Of a stretch of DNA of 64,000 bases, positions 38,101 to 51,884 are shown piece after piece. The DNA is from Metopolophium dirhodum. Its lineage: Eukaryota; Arthropoda; Insecta; Hemiptera; Aphididae. The stretch covers positions 33,642,447-33,706,446 of the forward strand of contig NC_083564.1 of NCBI RefSeq assembly GCF_019925205.1, read 5' to 3'. The position numbers and the translations under genes are program-made. Position 1 is the first letter of the stretch, and each line of letters begins with the position of its first letter. The notes below the pieces were generated by a model that saw only the letters and a program-made list of their open reading frames with translations, was not told where the DNA came from and made no database searches.

Positions 38101-40400
38101 TATAATATGAACAATTATGAATATAATATCAACTATTCGTTTTCGCACATGCTATAATATAAATATATAATTTACACATAGGACATAGGTTCTTACTATA
38201 AAACGTGGAATACCATTGTTGTACATATTTCGTTTGACAAACATGCATTATACACATGATACACGTATATAACGCACCAACTATTATGCACCTCAGGGCT
38301 CAGACTGCAAGTGCCTGCACTCGCCACTCGGCAACAATGTTTTGTCATAAAATGTGAAAATAACACTCATGACACTTAACAAATATTGACTTTTAAGCTT
38401 AACTCGTAAGTGCATATTATAGTCATTGAGTAAACAGTATTTTTTTATCATGCGTTCTAAGTGTCAACAATTTAAAAATAAAAAGTTAAATACCTATATA
38501 GGTATATATTATATAATATAAATACCTACCTTTCCCTAAACTGGTTAATTATAATCTCAATAGTTAATAAAATTATTATTTTTTTAGAAATATACCATTA
38601 TGTGAATTCAAGAAATATTTAATTAATTTATTAGATTAGTCCATCTATCCCGGGAGAACCCTTTGGCGTCAGGCAAGAGTCAGGTGAGTGTAGAGCTGAG
38701 TTAACATAACAGGTGACCTAACCTATGGTTTGACAAGTATAGTACTGCCGCCGATCCGTGATAGTCACAGGTTATAATACAAAAATAATGATCTGCGCCA
38801 ATATTTGGTTGTACTATCGTTTTCATTGTTAAAAAGTGCACAAGATTGAAAAAAAACAAAATTTAGGGTGCCCGGTAAACTAGAAATATTTATACTACAA
38901 GACGAATTAACAATGTATTTATGTATTTTATTCATAATAAAATACCAAACCGTCAAATCTCTCAATTTATTGATTTGAACAATCATAAAATATTGAAAAC
39001 ATATTATATGAAAAAAACCATGCTAGAACTGTTAAATTAAACTAAATTAAATTAAACTTTAGGTAATATTATCATGAGTTATGACAGATGTCAAATACTC
39101 AAATATGAGTATGTGCCAATATAGTACTGTATTTTATATTGGCATTTACATTAATTTACATAATTACTTATATAACTACTATTCTAACAAACACATACCA
39201 TTTTAATCAAACGATATTTTAAATTTTTCGATCGTATTATTAGTTTAGTAAAAACTAAAATGTATGTAAGTAGGTACACAAATTATGTTTAATACTATGA
39301 AAACGGCAATCATTTGAAACATTATTTTTAATTTGATTAAACAATTTGATACTTTAATCGATACCCCATTGATTCCTATTAATAGTTAATTGAATTACCT
39401 ACCTATATATAGAAAATTAAAAAATACATCTAATTGGTGGGCAATAATCACAACCGTATGAACACCAATATTAAAAATATACGTATATCTTTAATCGGGT
39501 CTTTAATAGTGATAAAAACTGACGTAGGTATTATTAGAATACAAACAAACAATAAACCAACGACTGCTATGAATTACGAAGGGCATGTGTAAACCATCAT
39601 TGGACTGTCAGATGGACACAATAATACAAGTACAGATACAATTTCACGACAATATTGTTTGAGGATATTTGTCATTATTCATTATAAGTACAATAATAAT
39701 TATTGTACACACGACTTTATATTATTTTTTATTATCAACACTGTCCATCGGTCTAGAGGCGACGGTTAGCTATCGGCACGAACGACGACTCTGTAAATCT
39801 ACTCTGTATCGAACAAACACATCTTTATTGTTAAAACCCCGAAATGTTTAAAAAATTCTCACCGCACCCGACTTATGCAGACCCACAACAATGCGACGAT
39901 ACGTCCTCATGCCTACACGTTACGTTACATCGTTATCTCTAATAAAAATCACCTTACCTCTCCCTCGTATACTCTCATTTCACGTTCCGATAATGTGTAT
40001 GTGCACCGTCTCATTGGCAATAATAATAATATAACGACAACAACAATAAACCGTAAACAGTATAACACGCCGTGTAACACACCTCCATACAATATATTAT
40101 TATTTATTAGTTATTACTTATTACACACATACAATCGCCGGGTGGTACGTATTATAGTATGATAATAGGTAATAGGTTACACCTACCTATATATTAAATA
40201 TAATAATATAATATACAATAATATATTAATATCATTATAACGCAGCGTGAGAGACCGAATAATCCACCGCCAAGGGCTGGGGGTTTCGTGTTGAAAAAAT
40301 TAAGACGCGGAAGAGGGGTAGGAAAAAACCGTCTAATCGAATCATCCGATTAACGGGCGGCTTGTTTGCATGTTCGTCATAATCATATTATAATATTATA
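32119..40400. other. Long gene-free stretch with CpG patches
   Basis: Mostly A/T-rich DNA. CpG-richer patches lie at about 33500-34000, 34270-34340 and 35030-35240. A GC-richer patch at 38640-38760 includes AGTCAG|GTGAGTG, a possible donor, but no convincing frame ends there. All the short frames in this interval are low-complexity or sit in CpG patches where stops are rare. No exon can be supported. Confidence 0.45.
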
Positions 40401-40489
40401 CAGGACGTATCGTTATGATTTCTTTTTTTTATAATCGGTATTATTTTTCATTATCACGAGTACGCTTTTTTCCATAGGTTTCTCATATA

Positions 40490-41920
40490 ATATTATGTAG
40501 AAACGACGGCGGCAGCAGCACCAGAATGCGGTCAAACGGGTTTTGCGCGCCACCGCCGCCCTATCGGTAGACGAGCGGCGGCGGTGGCGGGAAAACAACG
40601 TGCGGGTGGTACGCCAAACGGTCCCGTGAGAAATAGTAAAACGACGTCTGCCCGCGACGTCCCCCAAACCCATTCATACCCCACCACCACCCACCGATTG
40701 CCATCGCAGATGCGGAATTTGGTCGTTAATATTTTTCCCGAAAATCAAATCGACGAGTATATTATAGCACGTAAGTAGGTAGGTACTCACTCGTGTATAA
40801 CTCTGCCGGGCGGCGAATCCTCGGGTGTTCGACGAGAATCGATTTGTTTTGTGAGAGAGAGAGAGAGAGAGGGACGGCGATAAACAAAACCGTCAATATT
40901 ACAATATGAAAATACTACGCGTACATAATATTATTACTGTCGTTAAAAACACGCGATATCGGCTGAAAACAATAACAAAAACACGTTGGGACGACGACCG
41001 ACAACTACACGACCAACCGTAGTGAGTGCAAACGCGTACTGACCGAAACTGGCGAGCGGGCGAAACGTGAACGGTCTTGCCGCGACGCGCCAGCTGTTAT
41101 TGCACGACGATTCGGCCGCCATCTAGCGGTCCGCGTGACGTCGTACGTACGAACCGGTTCGCACAAACCTCGCGGTATTATCATAGAATTAAGAATTAAC
41201 CATAATAACATTAATAATCAAATTGTTTAACCACAGCTCTGCACTTCTGTCACTCGGTTATAAAAATTGCACGTTTTCGCGTGCCAAATAATTGCATGTG
41301 ATTTTTCAAAAATAATTCTGCACATTAGTAATTATAATGACGTGCAATTAAGATTGTATTATAAATTCTTACTGTCGTATCCGAAACTGCCACCCATTCC
41401 CACGAACAATAGTCTTATAATAGGCGACTTCTGGTGCATCTTACCTCGACGCGTCGCCCAGCGGCCGACACGTAATTTTCGCGGATATTATAACGGACGA
41501 CGCGTTTCTTCGGCCCGGAACAGCTGTGGCGATGACGATCACTGGTTTTCAAATTATACACCCATTTTACATTAATAATATTAGCATCTATTCTGTGATA
41601 TTAGCTCAATGATTCTTCTGGTTTCGTTTTGCCGGAACGTCGGCACACTGCGCAGGCACAATATTGATTCAACCGTTTTCCCTAGACGGAAAAATAATAA
41701 AAACGTCAAAAATCGCTTGCCACACGGTCGATGTACATATTATAGTTGACCGCGGTAACCAGAATATTCTCGACGGACGCGTTCGCGTGCGTCCATCTCG
41801 AAAGTTGCCGCCTGAATACTACAATTTTATCAAAATATTTTGTCTTATGATTTGGTGGTTCGATTTTTTCGTCCCTCGATATACCTAAATAGTAAAAGAT
41901 GTAAAATATACATACTAAAA
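40490..41920. promoter_or_regulatory. CpG-rich cluster, possible promoter region
   Basis: Patches at 40500-40720, 40980-41180 and 41390-41880 are rich in CG (GCGGCGGCGGTGGCGGG, GACGCGCCAGC) in an AT-rich background, with a (GA)n run at 40852-40871. A GCAC|GTAAGTAGG site near 40770 could be a + strand splice donor. Frames across it start at non-ATG codons or lack domains. A 5' exon or promoter of an unseen gene is possible. Confidence 0.3.
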
Positions 41921-44900
41921 GTCCTCCTGTATTGCTGATTTCATCATATCCTAAGTTCTAGCACGATCCGACATTCTCACTGGTTCGTTTTATCCGGATT
42001 TCAACCCTCTCAATACTTCCTACGGTACAATATCAACTGTATAATTAATAAAAAAAAATTATTGTTGGGTCGTAATTGGTATAATGTTTAAAGTTTGAAG
42101 AGCGTTTTAAATTCCACTACCACAATATTATTATATTTTATACGCACCGCGGAGTCGGAGTGTATATAATATACTATATTATAATTGTGTAGAACTCCTG
42201 CAGCTCACTTCTACGTCTAAAGTCTAAGTTCTATAGTTGTATACTTAGAATTATAGTAGCATTATACATTATAATTATTTATATGGCTTCTCAAAAAAAT
42301 AGTCTGAAATATATATTATTTCAATGTATAATAGGTAATGTATATAATGTATAATGTTAAATTAAATAATTGTAATTCAATAATAATATATTAATATTTA
42401 GTAATAAAACATTGCGTAGTTAGTTTGATTGTATTCTTTACCATTTGTGTGAATTTTTATACATCGTCTGGTGAACTTTAGGTGAACTTAGTGAACTAAG
42501 GACTCTTAAATTTTGTGTCTCTTTTACTGTTAAGGAGAAAATATTTTCTTTCCCATTTAAATATGCTTACGACTGTCAGTAATCAGTATTCGAATACTTT
42601 TTTAAAAAGTTTATTAATTCACTATACTTATAGTTATAGGTAAAGCTATCGCAAATTACACAACGCTTTCCAACACAATTAATTTTGTTTAATCCATTGT
42701 TAAATTAATTAAAATGAAACACAACACGGTATCTACCTATAACACGAGAATCACAATTACATTTATAGTCAAAATATAAAATTAAAATTAGAGAAAACCT
42801 CATTTGATTTACCATAAAAATAATAATTAAAAATATTAATATTTTGTCTGCGTTCAGATAAAATTTGTCCACGGGCGATACGGTGACCCTTGATACTATA
42901 CTATTGTTATTTATTTATATTTTTCATTATTAAAATATTTTTTACCGTATAAAACTGAATTTTGAAGAGCCTGAGATAAACAGTTCAAGTTTGTGAATTT
43001 GTACTAAGGATGCGGTAAAATATACATGTAATAAGATACCTATAATATAATATAAAATAAGTTTTTATTAGGTATAATGTTATAGATATTTAAAAAAATT
43101 ACGTTAAACCTTAAAGGCTTAACTAAGCATATTTGCTTAACATATTTCAAGTTACCTTATGCCTTAATTTACCCTATAGATAATTCAACATAGAATAAAA
43201 TAAAATACATTACAATACATCAATACAAGTACACATGTTCAAAAAATGGTGTGCAAATTGTTAAGTTTACTTACTTATTCGTCCATGTAGTTACCCGCAG
43301 GCCGTAAGCAATATGTACCTATATTCATATTATTCCAGAACTTTATTAGTTGTATGTCATGTACGAGTACAATGTACGTAGGCACTATTACCTACTATTA
43401 GTTATTAGTTTATTACTATACTTTTTATTTTTTGTTACTATCAATGGTTTTTATATAGCATGACTAATTTATAAAATATAGTTTTTATTGTACAATAAAT
43501 GATCGAAAAAACAGTGACTATTAAAATATCATCAAAACAAATACTCACTATAAAACATTCACCGTCTATTGAAGTTATAGGTAATCGATGCAAATTAAGA
43601 AATGAGATGATTTTTTTTTAACGATTTAATGTCATATCATGTTATGTTTTCCTTTGTCATATCGGATGTTTCACCTCTACAATTTAAATTAGTTACGCCT
43701 TATGAGTAAACCAATTTGTTTTAAATTAATTTAAAATCGTTAATTATATAATAATATGGGTACTATGTTTAATATTACTATAGTAGGCATATAATATAAA
43801 ATCAATGGTAAATTATATAGAATACTAAGTATATGATTTAAAAAGTAATATAGGAAAATAAAATATTAATAAATAATATTTTATAATTTTATTTCTCAAA
43901 ACCAATTATTTTCAAATTAATTGTTGAGTAATTATTGAATGCCTTATTCATGGAAAACTAAATATATTGACTATACTTTAACTATTATATACGTTTAATA
44001 CTTTAATTATACACAGTAACACATTATTTAAATCTATTAAAAACAAGTTTAATTTAATACTTGTATAAACTATTATTTTGTTAATTGATCACACATCTAC
44101 ACTAAATATGAAATACTTTTAAAATGTTAAAATGTTTAACATATTTTATATTTTGTAGTACTTGTAAATTGTAATATTATGTTTTATAAAAATAATTAAG
44201 TACTAATTAAATCTAATAAAACAAACAATAGTACCTAATTCATTTTTGTTAACTGTATAATAATAACATCTAAATTGATAATTAATACTTACCTATGTAT
44301 TTCTGCTTTATGGTAAGTATACAATACCGAGAATTATTTATCAATGAAATTGAGAAATTCCTTATAACTTAAAAAAATATACTTTAAATTTAATGGATGA
44401 ATGTGTGAATGTGTTATAGTTTGAATACTGATCAAATACGACTTACTCAATGTTATAAAACGTTGAATGTGAACTGGCTAAATGACAGTACAAGTTTGGT
44501 ACTTAAATTTAACCATAAGGGCAACCGAAAGTAATGAAATTCATTGCCAGTAATGCGGGTTTAGGGGTCAGTGTGTTGAATGAAAGTTAAACTGGTAGAA
44601 GTGAATTGTTGTCCGTATCGTATATGTCTATAGTGTATACATACATACAGTTACAGTATACCTATACCTATGTACGAGTATACCTACTAAATTTTACACT
44701 ACACATCGCGTGCATCCATCTATCATTCGGTGAAAGGGATAAATAAATTGTTTTGAGATCACATTTCTAAAAAAATTTTCTAAATAGTAATAAAACATCG
44801 CGTATACGTTTTGTTTGTACATACATTGTTTTCGAATAGTAAATGACTATCGTATTCGTATACACGATTAATTTAACGATCCAAACTTGGTTCTATACCA

Positions 44901-46700
44901 TATCAACATCTGCTGTTGTAGATGTGTATATAGCGTATACCATGTTTATAATTTATAACTATTGTATCATATTATACCTATATCCGATACGGCGGCACTC
45001 TTCTTCCGCGATTCTTGGGGCGCGATACTTAATTTAAGCTCGTGTAATTCGAAATACTTTACACGCATATACAATATGCGCGTTTACACAAAGAAAGTAT
45101 AATATTAGTCACAAGTGAAATATCCATAGTGGGTTTGTTAAAATTTGTTTTTTGTTTAAATGTTTAAGTTTTCGAATCACGTCATCTTTATGACTTTATG
45201 ACTTAATAATATGTACTGAGTATTAGTAATTTCGTTTTACAACGCGCGAGAGATAATAAATCGTTTCGGATAGAAATAACGCACTCAAAAGAAGTATTAA
45301 TTATATCATTAGTCATTTTCATAATAAACGTTACTGCGTCGAAACTCGCACTGTGTACAATTATACAACTATATAGTAATACATTATTATTTATTAGACA
45401 TTTTTCAAATTTTATAATTCAAAATCGTAAAACTATTATTTTTATTTTACCGTCGATAAATAAATTATAATATAAGGTATGGATGATTATGTACCCAAAT
45501 ATATATAATTACCTAATAAAATTGGCTTTACATATAGGCTAAAATATTTTAAATTACTTTTAATTATAATCATTCTGTATAGACATTATATACATATGAG
45601 AGTATAATAAATTGATGTACCGTGTAAATATTGATGTACGATCTTTAATACAATTTAGCCATTTAGGTTGTGTAAGAGTTTATATATAAACTATTCAGTG
45701 TGTTTAATGCATACTGTTCAGTGTAATACTATTTAGTTTCACAATAATTTCAACAATTTATAATCAAATAGTTCAAACACTAACGTAGTTTCTAACAAAA
45801 ATTATATTTTTTGTTTTCATCAATAGGTATGTCAGTATACCTATAATAGTAAATCTAATATATTTTTTTAAAATGCACACATTTTTGTATCTTGGTAGTT
45901 TAGCCAAAATATGATTTATCTTGAATAATATCGTAACTCGATAATCACTAACATACGATTGCTATATTTTTAATTGACAATAATTATTATCTATTATTAT
46001 TATTATTATTATTATTATATTTCAGACCTTTAAAAATAACATGACAATTTAATATGAGACAAATAAATATATGATATGAAATATTAATTGATACAACGAC
46101 CACTACCTACTACCTACACCAGTTATTATTGTACATTTTAGCTCATCAATTTGGAATGTATAACATTGATTATAATTTTTTTCTGTCTGGTTGCTCGCCA
46201 ATCTACTATAGTATTATAATTATTCAAGTATTGAAACCGAAGACGTTAATTAGTAATTAATGTAAAAACCAAGAGCACTTAACTTCCATGCAGTTTTTAT
46301 ATTATTTCTCATAGTAAATCAGTAAAACATCAATCAGAAATAAAACCCTCGCCGACTGCAGACATTTTTGAGTTTCCGACTAATAATAAATTGCACTTCA
46401 ATAACGTTAAAAACATTACCAGAAATGTATTCCCTTCAAAATATTCCTAAAAGAGTGTAAATTGTTAGTTATTTAATAATTGTAATTAAAAATAAAATGT
46501 ATTATTTATTCGTTCAAAAATGCATTTAAAAAAAAAACAAAAAACAAAAACTTTGTCTAATAATAATGTATACATTATATATGTAATGTATACATAATAA
46601 TATCATATATAATAATGTATACATTTTACAATAGGTATACATTGTAATATTATTATTATTAAAACCTAAATATGGGACAATATAATATCATATAAAATAT
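41921..46700. other. AT-rich gene-free stretch
   Basis: Low-complexity AT-rich DNA with an (ATT)n microsatellite at 45991-46019. No exon, RNA gene or clear element was seen. Confidence 0.5.
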
Positions 46701-46705
46701 ATTAG

Positions 46706-46967
46706 TGGGACGGAGAGGCCGAGCGGTTAGGTTAGGAACGCAGCCGGCGCCGGTTCGATTCCTTGGTCACGGGCGGCATTTTTCTTCGGGCGAGTCACGG
46801 TGTCCGGAGAACAAGTGCCGCCATCCCCCACCCGGACATGGCAGATACCTACGGGTGCCCAATCAAAAATTCTGCCAAACACAAACACTCACGTGTATAA
46901 AAGCCCACCACTTCAAAACCCTACCACGACCACAATACAACCCTACTAACAGCTAATAAAAAAAAAA
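46706..46967 (+). mobile_element. tRNA-derived SINE
   Basis: A tRNA-like head contains a pol III A box (GGCCGAGCGGTTAGG, 46717-46731) and a perfect B box (GGTTCGATTCC, 46752-46762). A conserved GC-rich body follows, then CTAATAAAAAAAAAA at the 3' end. The class II tRNA-like A box (GGCCGAGCGG) points to a tRNA-Ser or tRNA-Leu origin. The flanks (AAAATATATTAG left, AAAATATATATTATG right) allow a target-site duplication but are too AT-rich to be sure. A frame across it (46705-46956) is incidental. It sits in AT-rich DNA, and its GC content marks it out at once. Confidence 0.9.
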
Positions 46968-48464
46968 TATATATTATGTATAATTTATTTTCCGATGCCA
47001 TTTGAATAATATCACATTACCGGCATTATGTGATTTTATTATCATATCTAGTTTAGGACGTTTAGTTATAATTATTTGAAACTATCTGTTTCATTTCAAT
47101 ACGTAGGCAGTAGGTACATACTACATTATGTACCTATCATTTATTTAAATTGATTATCTTGACGATATTTTTAATAACTCTAATATAGCTATCATTCATT
47201 CAAATAAAGCTAAAATAGGTAAAATACTACATTTATTTATATATACCACGAACACGAGACACTTATATATTTACCTGCACTTAGTACCCATAAAGTTTTT
47301 ACGTATTTATTTGTTGTTCTCTATTCATTTTGACAAGCAGAACCATTATAGCAACTTGGCACGAATAACTTATATGTATAGGTATTAGGTATATATATAT
47401 ATAGATACACTACCCTGATAATGTGAAAAGTAATTTTACTATCATGACTGTATTATAAAAGTATATATGGACATAATATTAATTTTGTTTTCGTTTAACG
47501 GCTACATGATTATATTTTCCTCCGGTATTGGTATAATACAATAATATAAGTATATTTTGTTTATTTTCAAAATACACGCGCGTATACTGATGGAAACGAA
47601 TACAAACAGTTTGACAGAAAATTTATAATTTCGTATTTTCCAAAGTGAGAAGTTTGCTAAGCTGTAAAGTACATTTATTTTTGCCGTAATATTTGTTTAT
47701 ATGTCCAAAAATAAAGAATCGTTGAACGTAAAATTAGTTTGTATAGTGTTAAATTTGTGTTAGAGTGAAAGTTGTGGGGAGTCTAAAGAACATATTAATC
47801 TGTCGTGCGTCAAATTATGCTTCTCGCAAGTAAATCCAATTAGTTATTTGCTTTATAGTCATAGTTAAAAAAGTATTTTCAACAAACAGAAATAATGTTA
47901 AATGGTTGCAAGTAATTTGTTAAATCTTTGTAAGGGGCTATTCGTAATACGATAACTTTTTGTAACTTGTAAGAAACATTATACTTCTACAGTTCTACTA
48001 CGTGCCATTTGTATTGTCAGTATAACGTAGATTGTGAGAGTTAAACAAAGCTTACAAATAAAAAAATTACCTACTCTACATTATAATTTATATTAGTAAT
48101 TATAACTTTACTAATTAAAAATCTACGATTGAGATTAACCTCAAACTATTAATGATTGTGTTGAAATGTGTTATTATTATAATACTGACGTCTATAATTC
48201 ATTGCATTTAAGAATAATAAATTACTAGCACAAATATGAGGTTAGGTCACAAGTTTTTATCGAAAAAATAATTTCTAAGATAACACTTTGAAAGTGTATA
48301 TAAAATCGAAGCAATCGAAAATAAGAACATTAATTACATAATTTGTTGTTTAGTACATACTTAAATCTGTTGTTCTGCGTAGTAAATAATAAAAAATTGT
48401 AATTTAGTAATTTATATTTTAGCCAAATTTAAATACGAATTTGGAATCTACCTACTCAATTTTA
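46968..48464. other. AT-rich gene-free stretch
   Basis: Nothing coding or repetitive beyond short A/T tracts; (TA)n at about 47392-47402. Confidence 0.5.
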
Positions 48465-49791
48465 GATTCTGAGCGAAGCGATGAATGTATTGATTTTACA
48501 ATGATGCATGTTTTTTTTAAATTTTTTTTGCGTCTGTCATCACCTTTTAGGACAGTAAAAGTGTTTGGATTTTCTTCAACAGTAACTTTTCTGATAGGAA
48601 AGTGAATCTAGTTGGTACTTTGGGGGGTCAACAGTAAAAATGTCCCAGTAATTTCAAAAACGACGTGAAAAACAAAAGAAAAATTAAGAGTCGCTTAAAA
48701 ACGAGAATTTTTACGCAAAATCTGTATTCGAGAAAATCGATTTTGGTTTTTGGTGTAACACTAAAACAAATGACCGTAGAACGGACATGAAATTTTGACT
48801 GAATGTTTATATTAGCATTTTCTATACACCGTAACTTTTTCCAAATATTTTGACTTATTTTGAGCTGTTTATGGACATTTTCAGTTTCCATTTTTTTTAG
48901 TTTTTAGTTTATCAATAAAATGTTATCTGTTGGGTAAAAAAGCTTGAAAATTGAATAGAAAGCTCCTAGGTTATTGTTTCAACGGCAGATGAAAAAAATT
49001 AAAAATCCTTAGTCACAGTTTTTATTTATAAGCATTAAAAGTTCAAATTTTGACAAAATACAGAAAAATCACGAAAATTAGCAAATTATTTTGAGTTGAG
49101 AATTCATAAAAATTTTCTCTTTAAATCTAAGATTTGAAAATGATTACTTATAAGTTTGTCTACCTTTATCAAAAAAAAAATGTCTAGAAGAAACTTAAAT
49201 TAAATTTTTATGAGCGTCTGAAATTTATATTTTTACAACATTTGATATTTACTCGATTTCTCATGTAACAATTTTCTTATTTTATTGTAATTAAAAAACG
49301 AATGACTGTAGATACTTGAAAATTTCACTGAATGTTTATATTAGTATTTTCTATACACCATAAAATGTTGAAAATATTTTGACTCTTTTCGAGCTGTTTA
49401 CGGACATTGTCAGTTTTCAATTTTTTTAGTTTTTTTTTCTATAAATATCAATAAATTTTTATTTGTTGTGTAAAAAAGCGTGAAAATTTAATATAAGGCT
49501 CCTGATATATCGTTCTAATCGCAGTTGAAAAATATTAAAAATACATTGTCACAATTTTTTTTTATATGCATTTAAAGTTCAAATTTTGACAACATTTATC
49601 AAATTTATAATTTATTAATTATTTTGTAGTTAAAAATGTATAAAATGTTTAACTTTTATTGCTAAGGATTGAAAATGTAAAACAAGGCTCCACGTAAATA
49701 GGTTATATTATATAAATTACTTTATTCACAATAATATCATCAAATATACTTGGTAATATCATAGGCTGACTGACCGTTTTCGCTCAGAATC
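48465..49791. mobile_element. 1.3-kb non-coding repeat with inverted ends and internal duplication
   Basis: Starts with GATTCTGAGCGAA (48465-48477) and ends with its exact reverse complement TTCGCTCAGAATC (49779-49791). Inside, a block near 48768-49010 is repeated with divergence near 49300-49545: shared pieces include ACTGAATGTTTATATTAG, ATTTTCTATACACC, GAGCTGTTTA and GTAAAAAAGC. There is no transposase frame. Shorter relatives of its left part are at 7394-7565 and, weakly, 8870-9015. Similar repeats with a GATTCTGAGCG end are common in aphid genomes (remembered, not checked). The similarity may run on to about 49910, past the inverted end. Confidence 0.8.
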
Positions 49792-50279
49792 GTTTTTCTT
49801 ATACAATGATATTATATCATTGAATTCAAATTTAACACCATCCATTACAGTGACCCACTCGTAACCTACTGTACAGCAGAGCGACATCCACTTACTCACC
49901 TTTTTTTTTGATTATGTACAAATTATACTTTTATACGGTACTATAATAATTGTAGGTAAGTCTAAAAAAGAAAAATTACATAAGGCTACAACAAGTAGGT
50001 AGGTACTAGCTTTGTACGATGTGTAATATGCATTACAAAAAAATATATTTACAAATATTTATAATAATATATAATATACTATTTAACTATCTGTATTATA
50101 CTATTGTCCGATTTTGCCGAGAAAAAATAGAACAATAAACGAACATGATGATATTTATGATATAGGGAGACTGTGTTGCCAACCAAATTTATCAATAATA
50201 ACTATATTATGTATCTGATTTTTTCTAACCAATGGCAACCAAAAATGAATGAAAACATTTAATTTTCGTATTTTAATGA
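49792..50279. other. Gene-free flank with repeat trace
   Basis: About 49810-49910 may still belong to the preceding repeat. Near 50228-50241 AACCAATGGCAACC is the reverse complement of the start of the repeat at 62736. No gene is seen. Confidence 0.4.
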
Positions 50280-50440
50280 CACAATACCTATTATGAAGGA
50301 CGAATTCCGGAATAAAAAGTAGACTAGATCACTCTTTGCAAAGTCTTCTACGGCTATAATACCTGCCTATGAAAATCCCGTCCAAATCGGCTCGGTTGTT
50401 TTGAAGATTAATTATAAGTCCGGCCAGACACTTCAATTTT
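50280..50440 (+). repeat. Insect-type dispersed repeat tail
   Basis: ATGAAAATCCCGTCCAAATC, then a GGCTCGGTTGTTTTGAAG block and GGCCAGACACTTCAATTT, matches the general pattern of the 3' tails of non-autonomous repeats spread through insect genomes (the 'compatible with AAATCGG, then GAC-ACTT' pattern). The family cannot be named from this alone. Confidence 0.45.
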
Positions 50441-51843
50441 ATTTATTTGTACATAGAATATAATATTATATAGATTTAAAATAATTTTTTTTAAGAATAC
50501 CTATACGTGGATATTAATAATTTCCAAATTGATAAATAATTATAATAAACATGCATGTATACCTAATTTATCCACGGTCATTACGATTCATGAAACAACT
50601 TATAGTTTTCACACGATTGCGGTCAAACATTATATTAATATGTAATTAACATGTCTAGCATCAGAACAAACGCAGGTCCAACACTCATATTATAATTAAA
50701 GTTTGAAAAAAATCGAATGTTATTTATAAAATATAATATATTATCATAACATACAAGAACAACGGCGGTGCGCACTTTTTAGTCGCATGCTAACGTTACA
50801 ATATATTATTATGATAATTATTATTTTTCCTACCACCGGTTACAAACGATCTTCCATATTATGATTGGTACGCAGTCGGTTTAATATGCCTACACCGTAT
50901 AGGTTATATCGTGTTTATTATTATTATGTAATATAATAATCCTAGCAAGCAGTCTATATTATTATTTACGACGAACCCTGTTAAGTGTTAACTGCACCCG
51001 ATGTCGCTCTCGCATTATATTATAATTATAATCTTTGTGTACACGTAAAGAAAATAACACACCCTGTCGTAACAATAACACACTGACACACGCCACTGTT
51101 TTATATTTAAAACTCGAGCAGATACCGTCCTACCCAGCACTCGTGCAACGAAAGGATATAACGGCGACGAGTCCTTGACAAGTGCAGTGTGTGGGTACCA
51201 TAAAAATACGCATTCTCTCGTCGTGTGTACGAAATCTGTTTCTGTCTTATATTATAGTCAGCGGGGGAGCGAAGGCTCTTGACGCGGTAGCCGGCTGGTT
51301 AGGTTATATTATTCTTATTTTTAGGGAGCAGTATAGCGTGTGACGTACGTGAACGACGACGACGTACGCATAATATTGTAAATCATAATAATATTTTGTG
51401 GGTCCAAAAATAAAAATAATATTATCTGTTTAAAATCAATGGGTTTTCTTCTCTCATGTGAAGTCTACTCGACTACTCGTTACACTCGCGGATGTATAGA
51501 TAGGACATGAGACAGATACACCACCGCAAAACCCTGCCGCGCGTACATAATACGTGGCTTCTACAAAGTTCATAAAAAGGTCACGTCTCCCCCTCCGAAA
51601 TCCGATACTCGATCGTCGAAGATAAATATTATAAACATTACTTCCAAACGACTATAATACGTATACGTTTAATATATACATATCATGGAAATCGCACAAT
51701 GATTGCAATATTGTGGTTAAAGTAACAACATTGTTAGGTCGTTAGAATAATAAATTCCTACTTTGATTTTTCCAATAGTTATAGTTTGAACAAAATATCT
51801 TAATAATATATACATATTACATATATTAATACATTTTTATCTA

Positions 51844-51884
<41 letters not shown>

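Noticed and set aside
46706..46775. Functional tRNA gene
   Set aside because: The A and B boxes are present, but no closed acceptor stem or anticodon arm can be drawn, and the unit continues into a SINE body with an A-rich tail.
46705..46956. 83-residue + strand frame
   Set aside because: Chance frame across the tRNA-derived SINE.
48628..48891. 87-residue - strand frame
   Set aside because: Lies in the non-coding 1.3-kb repeat and has no recognisable domain.
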